This document shows, piece after piece, positions 41,977-51,473 of a stretch of 64,000 nt of DNA. The notes under the pieces were generated by a model. It was not told the DNA's origin and searched no databases. It saw only the letters and a program-made list of their open reading frames with translations. The translations under genes and the position numbers were made by a program. The stretch comes from Mycolicibacterium rutilum (GTDB lineage: Bacteria; Actinomycetota; Actinomycetes; Mycobacteriales; Mycobacteriaceae). The stretch lies in NCBI RefSeq assembly GCF_900108565.1, contig NZ_LT629971.1:310001-374000 (forward strand), read 5' to 3'. How positions within the stretch are numbered: position 1 is the first letter of the stretch; the number at the start of each line of letters is the position of its first letter.

Positions 41977-44900
41977 GGCTTCTCCTCGGTGTGGTCGGTC
42001 GACGCCTCGGTCGTGTCGAGTTTCGTACCGGTGTCGATCGTGATGCGCGCGCGGTCCCGGTACATCGCGATGTACTCCAGCAGCGCCGGGCCGCGGGGCC
42101 GACGGCCGGGCTGGATGTCGCACGTCGCAACCTTGCTCTCCTGAATGAAGACGTTCGGGTCGGCCACCACACCGAGCAGGTCGTTCACGACGTCGCCGTC
42201 GATCAACCCGACGTTGCCCCAGTGGTACGGCATCCAGATCTGGTGTACGACGCGGTCCTCGATGCGCAGCGGCCGCATCCGGTCGGTGACGAACACCCGT
42301 GCGTCGACCGCGGCGCGGCTGGTGATCACGTGCGCCCAATCCATGTGTGTCAGGCCGCGTTCGGTGGCCAGCTCGGGTGACACCTCGACGAACAGGCCGG
42401 GCTGCAGCTCGCTCAGATACGGCAGCTGGCGGCTCATCCCGCCCGCGGTGTGATGCTCGGTGAGCCGCGCGGCGGTGAAGACGAACGGGAACACGTCACC
42501 GTGCAATTCGGGCGGTGACGGATTCGACGGGTTGTCGGCCCGCCCGTACACCTTGCGCGCCGGGTTGCCCTGCTGTTTGTAGAACGCGTTGGGCACCGGC
42601 GACTCGTGCGGTTCGTAGTGTGTCGGCATCGGACCGTCGGCCACCCCGTTCGGCGCGAACAGCCAACCCTTGCCGTCGGCCTGCATCACGAACGCGTCGT
42701 CGCCGCGCAGTGCCTCGACACCGACTGCGCCGCTGGGCGGTTCGTAGTCCGGCGGCTTGGTCTTCTCGAAGTCGGGGACGTCGTAGCCCGTCCACTCCCC
42801 CTTGTCGGGGTCCCACCAGATCAGCTTCTTGCGCTCGCTCCACGGCCGGCCCTGCGGATCGGCCGACGCGCGGTTGTAGAGCACGCGGCGGTTCATCGGC
42901 CACGTCCAACCCCACTCGGACTCGTACGGGCCCTGCTGGTCGTGTGGCACCCGGCGGGCGGCCTGGTTCACGTCGTCGGCGTAGACCCCGCTGTAGATCC
43001 AGCATCCGCACATCGTGGAGCCGTCGGCCTTGAGCGACAGGTAGTTGTCGACGGCGCGGCCGGTGGTCAGGTCGACACCGCTGATGCGCCGCAGCACGTC
43101 CTCGCCGGAAGGTTCGTCGCCGTGCAGCTCGTAGTCCCACGAGAGGTTCAGCAGCGGCTTGTCGCGCTCATCGGTTGAGCCGGCGAGCTTTTCGCGCAGG
43201 ATGCGGCCGAGGTGGTAGAAGAACCACAGCTCCGAACGGGCGTCGCCCGGCGGTTCGACGGCCTGGTCGCGCCACTGCAGCATGCGCTGGGTCTGGGTGA
43301 AAGTGCCGGACTTCTCGACGTGCGACGCCGCCGGAAACAGGAACACCTCGGTGCGGCACGTCTCCGGGCTGATCTCGCCGGTCTCGATCTCGGGGGCGTT
43401 CTTCCAGAACGTCGCGCTCTCGATCTCGACGAGGTCGCGCACCACCAGCCAGTCGAGGTTGGCCATGCCGAGGCGCTGCAACCGGCCGTGCGCCGACCCG
43501 ACCGCCGGGTTCTGCCCGAGCAGGAAGTAGCCGAACACCTTGCCGTCGACCATGTCCATCACCGTGCGGTACGTGCCGTGGTCGCCGTTGATGCGGGGCA
43601 GATAATCGAAACAGAAGTCGTTGTCGGCGGTGGCGTGCTCGCCCCAGTACTCCTTGAGCAGCGACACCATGTAGGTATCGGCGTTGTGCCAGAAGCCTTT
43701 CTGGTTGCGGCTCTTGATGTCGTCGAGGTAGTCGGCCAGCGTCTCCTGACCGGCGTGCGGCATCGCGAGATAACCGGGCAGCAGGTTGAACAGCGTCGGC
43801 ACGTCGGTCGAGCCCTGGATGCTGGCATGCCCGCGCAGCGCGAACACCCCGCCGCCGGGACGGCCGATGTTGCCCAGCAGCAGCTGGATGATCGCCCCGG
43901 CGCGGATGAACTGCGCGCCCATCGTGTGCTGGGTCCACCCGACGCTGTAGACCAGCGCCGCGGTGCGTTCGCGCCCGGAGTTCTCCGTCCAGGCGCGCGC
44001 GATGTCGAGGAAGTCCTCCGCGGCGACACCGCACACCCGCTCGACCATCTCCGGGGTGTAGCGGGCGTAGTGCCGCTTGAGGATCTGGAAGACGCAGCGC
44101 GGGTGTTGCAGCGTCGGGTCGTTGGGGATGTCGCCCGCGCCGCCCTCGACCGGCGGTCCGCCCGAACCGCTTTCGTCGGGCACCGCCTGTTCTTTGGCCG
44201 CCGCGCCGCCGGACTCCGGATCGGTGCTTTCGTACTGCCACGTCGACGGGTCGTAGGAGGCGGACTCGTCGTCGTAGCCGGAGAACAGGCCGTCGAGGTC
44301 CTCGGCGTCCTGGAAGCGTTCGTCGACGATGAACGACGCGTTCGTGTAGGCGGTGACGTATTCGCGGAAGTCGAGGTCGTTGGACAGGATGTAGTTGATC
44401 ACCCCGCCGAGGAACGCGATGTCACTGCCGGCGCGCAGCGTCAGGTGCCGGTCGGCGAGCGCGCTGGTGCGGGTGAACCGCGGGTCGACGTGCACGACCT
44501 TGGCGCCGCGCGCCTTGGCCTCGACCACCCACTGGAACCCGACCGGATGGGCCTCGGCCATGTTCGAGCCCATGATCACGATGTAGTCCGCGTTGACGAG
44601 GTCCTGCTGATAATCCGTCGCCCCGCCGCGACCGAAGGAGGCTCCCAGACCGGGAACCGTGGCGCTGTGTCAAATACGCGCCTGGTTCTCGATCTGTAAC
44701 GCCCCTAACGCTGTGAACAGCTTCTTGATCAGGTAGTTCTCTTCGTTGTCCAGCGTCGCGCCGCCCAGGCTGGCGATGCCCATGGTGCGGCGCAGCGTGT
44801 GACGGTCGGCGTCGAACTGCTGCCAGCCCTTCTCCCGCGCGTCGAGCACCCGGTCGGCGACCATGTTCATCGCCGTGTCGAGGTCGATCTCCTGCCACTC

Positions 44901-45239
44901 GGTGGCGTACGGCGGGCGGTAGCGCACCTTGGTCAGCCGCTGCGGTCCCGTCACCAGTTGCTTGCTCGCAGAACCCTTGGGGCACAGGCGGCCTCGCGAG
45001 ATCGGGCTGTCGGGGTTGCCCTCGATCTGGATGACCTTCTCGTCTTTGACGTAGACCTTCTGCGCGCAGCCGACCGCGCAGTACGGGCACACCGAGTGCA
45101 CGACGCGGTCGGCGTCGACGGTGCGCGGGGTCAGCTCCGCCGAGCGTTTGGACTGGGCGGCCTTACCGCGACCCAACCGGTCCTCGCCGGTGAGCTGGCG
45201 ATACACCGGCCACGACTGGAACAGCCCCTTGATGTCCAC
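41973..45239 (-). CDS. fdnG: Formate dehydrogenase catalytic (alpha) subunit, selenoprotein
   Basis: About 1088 aa from GTG 45239 (AAGGAGGG upstream), read through an in-frame UGA at 44672-44670 as Sec190. An N-terminal [4Fe-4S] motif CPYCAVGC...CPKG is followed by DLDTAMNMVADRV, then IENQARI-U-HSATVPGLG, the exact context of the active-site Sec/Cys in FdnG/FdhF. Downstream are MGSNMAEAHPVGFQW and the C-terminal bisMGD domain (FVFTAARLTEHHTAGGMSR). It oxidises formate to CO2. Without recoding it would appear as two genes, split at 44670. No twin-arginine leader is visible, so the subunit is probably cytoplasmic-facing. Operon: alpha, beta, NrfD, MHS transporter. The symbol denotes family homology. 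Confidence 0.95.
44640..44672 (-). promoter_or_regulatory. Bacterial SECIS element with UGA codon
   Basis: Reading the minus strand: UGA (44672-44670), 11 nt, then GGUUCCC-GGUCU-GGGAGCC (44658-44640), a perfect 7-bp stem with a GGUCU loop. E. coli fdhF has the same 11-nt spacing and the same loop sequence, which SelB recognises. The element therefore directs Sec insertion at codon 190. Confidence 0.95.
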
Positions 45240-45329
45240 GAAGCCCTCCTTACCCGGCGGTCCCTCCATCAAACCGTGCCACAGATCGCCAGCGTGCCAG
45301 AACCCGGCGCGACTCGCCTGTGAACCCTC

Positions 45330-45335
45330 TATGGT
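45330..45335 (+). promoter_or_regulatory. -10 box for a leaderless GH16 transcript
   Basis: TATGGT (TANNNT) lies 6 nt before GTG 45342, with no ribosome-binding site. Confidence 0.45.
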
Positions 45336-45341
45336 GCTGCT

Positions 45342-46190
45342 GTGGCCGAAATCGACCGTCGCAGCCTGATGATGATGACCGGGATCGCCGCCATCGGCGC
45401 CTCTCTGCCCACACCGGTGGCGAACGCGTCGCCGCTGCGGCCCGCGCCACCAGCGCAACCACCCGTCGCCGCGTCCGGCTCCTACCTGTTCGCCGACGAG
45501 TTCGACGGCCCGGCCGGCTCGGCGCCCGACCCGTCGAAGTGGCTGATCCAGAACTGGGACGACCCGGTCACGCCCCCGCTGGCCGGCCACTACCGCGACG
45601 ACCGTCGCAACGTGTTCGTCGACGGCAATTCCAACCTGGTGCTGTGCGCGACCCGCGAAGGTGACCAGTACTTCAGCGGCAAGGTGCTCAGCCACTTCCG
45701 TGGGCAGATCGGCACGACCTGGGAAGCGCGGATCAAGCTCGACTGCATGCACCCGGGCCTGTGGCCCGCCTACTGGCTGCTCAACCAGGACCCGCTGCCC
45801 GACGGCGAGGTCGACATCGTCGAGTACTACGGCAACGGCGACTGGCCGCCCGGCACCACCGTGCACGCGGCGTCTAACGGCAAGACGTGGGAGGGCAAGT
45901 CGATCCCGCAGCTCGTCGACCCGGCCTGGCACAACTGGCGGGTCAACTGGGCCGAGGACGGGTTCCGGTTCTGGCGCGACTACGTCGACGGCGCCGAGCC
46001 GTACTTCTACGTCCCGGCCAAGCCGATCCCGGTGCACGGCCGTCCCGGCGACCTGCGCTGGCCGTTCGGCATCCCGGGCTACTGGATGCAGGCGATCCTC
46101 AACCTCGCCGTCGGCGGCACCGGCGGCGGCAACCCCGCCCTGGCGCCGTATCCGTCGGTGATGCTGGTCGACTGGATCCGCGTCTGGTAG
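45342..46190 (+). CDS. Secreted glycoside hydrolase family 16 protein
   Basis: A 282-aa protein from GTG 45342. The Tat-like signal (DRRSLMMMTGIAAIGA) ends near ANAS at about 29. The GH16 jelly-roll core has the catalytic E-x-D-x-x-E motif as GEVDIVEYYG, preceded by LWPAYWLLNQDPLPD and followed by WHNWRVNW and MQAILNLAVGG. Such enzymes hydrolyse beta-1,3/1,4-glucans or related polymers. The sequence alone does not settle substrate specificity. It is followed within 24 bp by a GT-C glycosyltransferase gene, which hints at joint work on an envelope or external glycan. Confidence 0.92.
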   Translation: MAEIDRRSLMMMTGIAAIGASLPTPVANASPLRPAPPAQPPVAASGSYLFADEFDGPAGSAPDPSKWLIQNWDDPVTPPLAGHYRDDRRNVFVDGNSNLVLCATREGDQYFSGKVLSHFRGQIGTTWEARIKLDCMHPGLWPAYWLLNQDPLPDGEVDIVEYYGNGDWPPGTTVHAASNGKTWEGKSIPQLVDPAWHNWRVNWAEDGFRFWRDYVDGAEPYFYVPAKPIPVHGRPGDLRWPFGIPGYWMQAILNLAVGGTGGGNPALAPYPSVMLVDWIRVW

Positions 46191-46213
46191 ACGCACGGGC
46201 GCAGCGGCCCTGG

Positions 46214-47671
46214 GTGGCTCCGCTGCTCGTCGCCGTCCTCGGCGCGGCCGTCAGCCTCGCCGGCGCGGGCCGCCCGTCGTTCTGGTACGACGAGGCCGCC
46301 ACCATCTCGGCCTCCTACAGCCGCTCGCTGCCCGAGCTGTGGCAGATGCTGCACGACGTGGACGCCGTGCACGGCCTCTACTACGTGCTGATGCACGGCT
46401 GGTTCGAGCTGTTCCCGCCGACCGAGTTCTGGTCCCGGGTGCCCAGCGGGCTGGCCGTCGGTGCCGCCGCGGGCGGCGTTGTCGTCTTGGGCACCCAGGT
46501 GTCCTCGCGCGCCGTCGGGGTGACCGCGGGCGTGATGTGCGCGATCCTGCCGCGCAGCACCTGGGCAGGCATCGAGGCGCGGCCGTATGCGCTGACGATG
46601 GCGTTGGCGGTGTGGCTGGCCGTCGTGCTGGTGTGGGCGCACCGGCGTGAATCCCGCTGGGCCTGGCTGGGTTACGGCGTGCTGCTGGCGGTGTCGGTGG
46701 TGCTGGACGTGTACCTGGCGCTGCTGGTTTTCGCGCACGCGGTGTTCGTGCTGGTGTCGCGGCGGCGCACCCCCGCGTTCTGGGTGACGTCGGCGGTGGC
46801 GCTGGCGGCGACGGCGCCGTTCGTGGCGCTGGTCGCGGGCCAGGCGCAGCAGATCAGCTGGATCACGCCGATCGGCTGGCGCACCTTCGAAGACGTTGCC
46901 GTGCAACAGTATTTCGATCGCGACCCGTACTTCGCGGTGCTGGCCGGGCTGGTGGTGGTCGTGGCCGTGGCGACGCGGCGGCTGGCCGGCCAGCGGGAGG
47001 TGGTGGCGCTGGCGGTCGGGTGGATCGTGGCGCCGACGACGGTGATCGTCGCGTACTCGGCGGTCGCCGAACCGCTCTACACGCCGCGATATCTGTGCTT
47101 CACCGCGCCTGCGGTCGCGCTGTTGCTCGGGGTGTGCATCGTCGCGGTGAGCCGGTCGGGGTGGGTGGCGGCGGCGGTGGTCGGAGTGTTCGCGGTGCTG
47201 ACGGCACACAATTACGTTGCGGTGCAACGCGGTCCGTACGCGAAGTACGGGATGGATTACAGCCCGGTGGCCGACCTGATCACCGCGTCGGCGTCGCCCG
47301 GGGACTGCCTGCTGGTCAACGACACCGTCACGTTCCATCCCGCACCGATGCGCCCGCTGATGGCCGCGCGGCCCGACGCCTTCCGTCCGCTCGTCGACGT
47401 CAGCCTGTGGCAGCGAGCGACCGAGACGCACGCGGTGTTCGACACCAACCTCATCCCCGAGGCCTCCGTCGGGCCGCTGCAGCACTGCGCGACGGTGTGG
47501 ATCCTCACGCAGGCCGACCCGGCGGCGCCCGCACACGAAACCGGCGTGGCGATCCCGCCGGGTCCGCTGTTCGGCGGCACCCGCGCCTTTGCCGTCACCC
47601 ACGATCTCGGGCTCCGGCTGGTCGAGCGGTGGCAGTTCAACCTGGTGCAGGTGATCAAGGCTGTGCGCTAA
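46214..47671 (+). CDS. GT-C-fold membrane glycosyltransferase (ArnT/PMT-like)
   Basis: About 485 aa from GTG 46214, the first plausible start before the first membrane helix; an alternative start inside the GH16 gene cannot be excluded. Roughly ten hydrophobic helices follow. The first outer loop holds the GT-C acidic motif in RPSFWYDEAATISASYSRSL, and DAVHGLYYVLMHGW follows, typical of lipid-linked-sugar transferases. A soluble C-terminal part (LITASASPGDCLLVNDT) is outside. It would use polyprenyl-phosphate-sugar donors to glycosylate a periplasmic acceptor. Acceptor unknown. Confidence 0.8.
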   Translation: MAPLLVAVLGAAVSLAGAGRPSFWYDEAATISASYSRSLPELWQMLHDVDAVHGLYYVLMHGWFELFPPTEFWSRVPSGLAVGAAAGGVVVLGTQVSSRAVGVTAGVMCAILPRSTWAGIEARPYALTMALAVWLAVVLVWAHRRESRWAWLGYGVLLAVSVVLDVYLALLVFAHAVFVLVSRRRTPAFWVTSAVALAATAPFVALVAGQAQQISWITPIGWRTFEDVAVQQYFDRDPYFAVLAGLVVVVAVATRRLAGQREVVALAVGWIVAPTTVIVAYSAVAEPLYTPRYLCFTAPAVALLLGVCIVAVSRSGWVAAAVVGVFAVLTAHNYVAVQRGPYAKYGMDYSPVADLITASASPGDCLLVNDTVTFHPAPMRPLMAARPDAFRPLVDVSLWQRATETHAVFDTNLIPEASVGPLQHCATVWILTQADPAAPAHETGVAIPPGPLFGGTRAFAVTHDLGLRLVERWQFNLVQVIKAVR

Positions 47672-47698
47672 GGGCTTTGCCGAGATCGCGTGGCGGTA

Positions 47699-47704
47699 TA
47701 GCGT
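47699..47704 (+). promoter_or_regulatory. -10 box for a leaderless LAL-regulator transcript
   Basis: TAGCGT (TANNNT) lies 6 nt before GTG 47711 and no Shine-Dalgarno is present. Confidence 0.4.
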
Positions 47705-47710
47705 CGGTCC

Positions 47711-50455
47711 GTGCAGGTCGGCGATGTCTCGCGAGCCGCGACGCCGCTGACGGGGCGTCGCGACGAGACGGCTGTGCTCGACCGGTTCCTCGATGCCGTG
47801 ACGTCCGGGGAAAGCCGCGCCCTCGTCATTCGCGGAGACGCCGGAGTCGGGAAGACGGCGCTGCTGGACTACCTGGCGACCCGGGCCACCGGGTGCCGCG
47901 TCCTGCGGGCCTCCGGCGTACAGGCCGAAATGGAGTTGGCGTTCGCAGCGCTGCACCAGCTGTGCCTACCGCTGCTGGACCAACTGGACCGGCTGCCCGA
48001 CAATCAGCACACGGCGTTGAGCGTCGCGCTCGGTGTGACGAGCGGTCCTGCACCCGATCGATTCCTGGTCGGGCTGGCGGTGCTGAACCTGTTCTCGCTC
48101 GCTGCAGAGCAGCGACCCCTGGTGTGCCTGATCGACGACGAGCACTGGCTCGACCGCGCCTCAGCACAGGTGCTGGCGTTCGTCGCGCGACGCCTCGGTG
48201 CCGAGTCGGTCGGGCTCGTGCTGGCCGCGCGGGAGCCCAGCGACGCGGTCGACGGCCTGCCGGTGCTCGTCGTCAGCGGCCTGCGCGCCGTCGACGCGCG
48301 GGCGCTGCTCAACGCGGTGCTGTCAGAGCCCCTCGACGACCGGGTGCGCGATCAGATCGTCGCCGAGACCGGCGGGAACCCGTTGGCCCTGCTGGAGATC
48401 CCCCGGTCACTTCCTGCCGGTGAGCTCGCCGGCGGCTTCGGACTTCCTGCGGCAGTGGGCATCTCGGCCGACATGGAGCAGAGGTTCGGGCACCGCATCG
48501 AAGCGTTGCCCGCAGCGGCCCGCCGCTTGCTGCTGCTCGCCGCGGCCGAACCGACCGGCGATCTGGGGCTGCTGTGGCGGGCGGCCGAGCTGATAGGGCT
48601 CGGCAGGGACGCGATCGCACCGGTCGTCGAGGCCGATCTGGCGACGTTTGCGACGCGGGTCCGGTTCCGGCATCCGCTGGTGCGTTCGGCGACCTACAAG
48701 TCCGCGTCGGTCGCCGATCGGCTCGAGGTGCACCGGGTGCTCGCCGAGGCCACCGACGCCGATCTCGATCCCGACCGGCAGGCCTGGCATCTGGCCAACG
48801 CCACCCCGGGTCCTGACGAAGCGGTGGCGGAGGAGTTGGTGCGGTCCGCCGACCGGGCGCAGGCCCGCGGCGGGGTCGGGGCGGCGGCGGCGTTTCTGGA
48901 GCGTGCCGCGGGGCTGACACCCGACTCCGCGGTGCGGGCGGACCGCGCACTGACCGCCGCAGTGGCCAAGATCCAGGCCGGGGCCTACGACCGCGCGTTG
49001 GACCTGCTGGCCATGGCCGAGAGCGAACCCCTGTCCGAGGTCCAGCACGCACGCGTGGACTCCGCGCGGGCTCAGATCGCGTTCGCCACCAGCCACGGCA
49101 GCGACGCACCCCCGCTGTTCTTGGCGGCCGCCGAACAACTCAAGGATCACGACGTACAGCTCTGTCGGACAACGTTTCTCGAAGCGTTCCTCGCGTCCAT
49201 GTTCGCGGGGCGACTCGCGGTGAACGCCACCGTCGGAGAAGTGGCGCACGCCGCCGCAGGCGCACCCGCCGACTCCGCGTCCCCACCCGGTCTTCTGCTC
49301 GACTGGCTGGTGACGCACTACACCCGCGGGTACGTCGCCGCCGCGCCAGCGCTCGGTCCGGTGCTCGGCGCGTTCGTCGACGCCCCGGCCGAGCACCTAC
49401 GGTGGGCCCTATTGGCGTCGACGGCTGCTCATTTCGCCTGGGACGACAACTGTCTGGAAGTCATGACCCGTCGTCACGTCGAGTTGGCGCGCCACACCGG
49501 GACACTCAGCGAGCTACCGATCGCGCTCAGCTCGCGTGCCTATCCCCTGCTGTTCTTCGGCAATTTGGCCGAAGCCGCGGCCGTGGTCGACGAGTTGCAG
49601 GCCGCCCAGGACGCAACGGGTAGCAGGTTGGCACCGTATGCCGCGTTGGGAGTGGCGGCGCTGCGCGGTGACCGCGAACGGACGTCGGCGCTCATCGACG
49701 CCACGGTCACCGAGGTGAGCGGCCGGGGTGAAGGTAACGGGTTGACCGTCGCATGGTGGGCAGAAGCGGTGCTGCACAACGGGATCGGTGACTACCACCG
49801 GGCCTTCGCCGCGGCCAGCAGGGCGGCGGCCTTCCCGGGCGAGCTGACCGCGATGCATTGGTCTCTTCCGGAACTCGTCGAGGCGGCGGTGCGCGTCGGA
49901 GAGGACGAGGTCGCCGTGCGAGCCGCTGAGGAGCTGGCCACGATGGCCGCCGCGAGTGGCACGCCGTGGGCGCTGGGTGTCGGGTGCCGGGTCCGCGCGC
50001 TGGTCGCTGAGGACGCAGACGACGCCGAACGGCTGTACCTGGAGGCTATCGAGCACTTCGAGCGCACCCGGATCCGCACCGAACTCGCCCGCACCCATCT
50101 TCTCTACGGGGAATGGCTGCGGCGAGAACGTCGGCGCAGCGACGCCCGTGCGCATCTACGAGTCGCCCACGACATGCTCGGGTCCATGGGCATGGCGGCG
50201 TTCGCCGAACGGGCGCGGCGCGAGCTGAAGGCCGTCGGCGACACCGCGCAGAAGATCGACGCCGCGACCGGCGCCGAGCAGCTCACCGCACAGGAGGCGC
50301 AGGTCGCCCGGCTGGCCCGCGACGGGCTGTCGAACCCGGAGATCGGGTCTCGGCTGTTCATCAGCGCCCGCACCGTGCAGTACCACCTGAGCAAGGTGTT
50401 CACCAAGCTCGGGATCTCCTCGCGTGCGCAACTCGAGCGCGTGCTGCCCGACTGA
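47711..50455 (+). CDS. LAL-type LuxR-family regulator with N-terminal ATPase
   Basis: A 914-aa protein from GTG 47711. Residues 15-45 open with GRRDETAVLDRFLDA, then Walker A GDAGVGKT (42-49) and a Walker B-like LVCLIDDEHWLD (about 135). The long middle is helical (TPR-like). The C-terminus is a LuxR helix-turn-helix (LTAQEAQVARLARDGLSNPE...ARTVQYHLSKVFTKLGI, about 855-914). This is the architecture of large ATP-binding LuxR regulators such as MalT. It probably activates the seven-gene unit downstream, although a strong hairpin lies between them. Confidence 0.92.
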   Translation: MQVGDVSRAATPLTGRRDETAVLDRFLDAVTSGESRALVIRGDAGVGKTALLDYLATRATGCRVLRASGVQAEMELAFAALHQLCLPLLDQLDRLPDNQHTALSVALGVTSGPAPDRFLVGLAVLNLFSLAAEQRPLVCLIDDEHWLDRASAQVLAFVARRLGAESVGLVLAAREPSDAVDGLPVLVVSGLRAVDARALLNAVLSEPLDDRVRDQIVAETGGNPLALLEIPRSLPAGELAGGFGLPAAVGISADMEQRFGHRIEALPAAARRLLLLAAAEPTGDLGLLWRAAELIGLGRDAIAPVVEADLATFATRVRFRHPLVRSATYKSASVADRLEVHRVLAEATDADLDPDRQAWHLANATPGPDEAVAEELVRSADRAQARGGVGAAAAFLERAAGLTPDSAVRADRALTAAVAKIQAGAYDRALDLLAMAESEPLSEVQHARVDSARAQIAFATSHGSDAPPLFLAAAEQLKDHDVQLCRTTFLEAFLASMFAGRLAVNATVGEVAHAAAGAPADSASPPGLLLDWLVTHYTRGYVAAAPALGPVLGAFVDAPAEHLRWALLASTAAHFAWDDNCLEVMTRRHVELARHTGTLSELPIALSSRAYPLLFFGNLAEAAAVVDELQAAQDATGSRLAPYAALGVAALRGDRERTSALIDATVTEVSGRGEGNGLTVAWWAEAVLHNGIGDYHRAFAAASRAAAFPGELTAMHWSLPELVEAAVRVGEDEVAVRAAEELATMAAASGTPWALGVGCRVRALVAEDADDAERLYLEAIEHFERTRIRTELARTHLLYGEWLRRERRRSDARAHLRVAHDMLGSMGMAAFAERARRELKAVGDTAQKIDAATGAEQLTAQEAQVARLARDGLSNPEIGSRLFISARTVQYHLSKVFTKLGISSRAQLERVLPD

Positions 50456-50471
50456 CTCCGCCCGCCCGCCC

Positions 50472-50539
50472 CTCGCCGAGCGCACGGTTCTGTCCGCATA
50501 TCCCCAGGTAGGGGTGCACACAAGCGTGCGCTCGGCGAG
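50472..50539. repeat. 15-bp perfect inverted repeat with 38-nt spacer
   Basis: The left arm CTCGCCGAGCGCACG (50472-50486) is the exact reverse complement of the right arm (50525-50539). It starts 16 bp after the LuxR stop. As RNA it would form a very stable stem, but without a U-tract. It may be a terminator, an attenuator before the downstream operon, or a copy of a dispersed palindromic element. Confidence 0.75.
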
Positions 50540-50642
50540 TCACTGTTCAGGGACTGGCGACTTGGACTGGCCAGTTGCCGATGCGCGGGCCGCGCTCGCG
50601 GGTCGACGCTGGGAGCAGGTTGACAGGCAGAAAGAGAACGCT

Positions 50643-51428
50643 ATGGACATGGGTTTGGTGGGCCGACGGGCGTTGGTCACCGGCTCGAGCGCCGGCATCG
50701 GAGCGGCGATCGCCGAGATGCTTGCCGAGGAGGGCGCCGCGGTCGTGGTACACGGCCGGGATCGGGACCGCACCGAGGCCGTCGCGCACCGCATCGAGGC
50801 CGTCCCGGTTGTCGGTGACCTGAGCACCGACGCCGGCGCCGCGTATGTCGCCGACGCCGCGTCGGCGGGCGGACCGATCGACATCCTGGTCAACAACGCC
50901 GGCGGGTACGAGGAACTGTCGTGGAGCGACGCGGTTCCGGAACAGTGGGCGCAGGTCTACCAGGCCAACGTCGTGTCCGGCGTACGGATGATCCGCCACC
51001 TGACGCCGGCCATGCGGCAGCGTGGCTGGGGACGGGTCATCCAGATCGGCGGCGGACTCGCCGTGCAGCCGATGGCGATCCAGCCGCACTACCAGGCGAC
51101 GCTGGCCGCCCGCCACAACCTGACGGTCTCGCTGGCCCGTGAGCTGGCGGGCACCGGGATCACCGCCAACACCGTTGCCCCGGGGGCCATCCTGACCGAC
51201 CAGGTGGCCGAGCTGTTGATGCGGATCGCGCCCGAGCATGGATGGACGGGCAACCTCAGCGACGTCGAACGCGTGGCGGCCGAATCGTGGATCCCCAACG
51301 ACGTCGGCCGGTTCGGACGGCCCGACGAAATCGCCGCCGCGGTCGTCTTTCTGGCCGGCAAGCACGCCGACTACATCAGCGGCGCCACCATCCGCGTCGA
51401 CGGCGGGACCATCCGCAGCGTCGCCTGA
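50643..51428 (+). CDS. Short-chain dehydrogenase/reductase-like protein with altered active site
   Basis: A 261-aa protein from ATG 50643 with a weak AAAGAGAA upstream. The cofactor motif GSSAGIGAAIA and ILVNNAGG are normal SDR features. However, the catalytic region reads PHYQATLAARHN: the Tyr is present but the Lys of YxxxK is Leu, and the expected Ser is in a GGG stretch (IQIGGGLAV). It may bind NAD(P)(H) without classical catalysis, or use another mechanism. First gene of the seven-gene unit behind the LAL regulator. Confidence 0.82.
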   Translation: MDMGLVGRRALVTGSSAGIGAAIAEMLAEEGAAVVVHGRDRDRTEAVAHRIEAVPVVGDLSTDAGAAYVADAASAGGPIDILVNNAGGYEELSWSDAVPEQWAQVYQANVVSGVRMIRHLTPAMRQRGWGRVIQIGGGLAVQPMAIQPHYQATLAARHNLTVSLARELAGTGITANTVAPGAILTDQVAELLMRIAPEHGWTGNLSDVERVAAESWIPNDVGRFGRPDEIAAAVVFLAGKHADYISGATIRVDGGTIRSVA

Positions 51429-51473
51429 CCCTGCGGTGAGCAAAAGCACACGGACACAACGAAAGGCCATCCC

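Noticed and set aside
44670..44672. In-frame TGA as a nonsense mutation making the formate dehydrogenase a pseudogene
   Set aside because: The codon falls exactly at the known Sec position, is followed by a perfect SECIS, and selA, selB, selC and selD are all intact in the window.
44670..46196. 508-codon frame on the minus strand, ending at the TGA
   Set aside because: Only the part below 45239 is real (FDH alpha before Sec). The upstream part lies antisense to the GH16 gene and has no family resemblance.
46079..47956. 625-codon minus-strand frame rich in Arg/His
   Set aside because: Antisense to the GT-C glycosyltransferase, whose membrane helices and motifs are convincing.
50424..50642. 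N-terminal extension of the SDR through the inverted repeat
   Set aside because: It would translate the palindrome and 70 residues with no SDR homology; ATG 50643 gives the standard SDR N-terminus.
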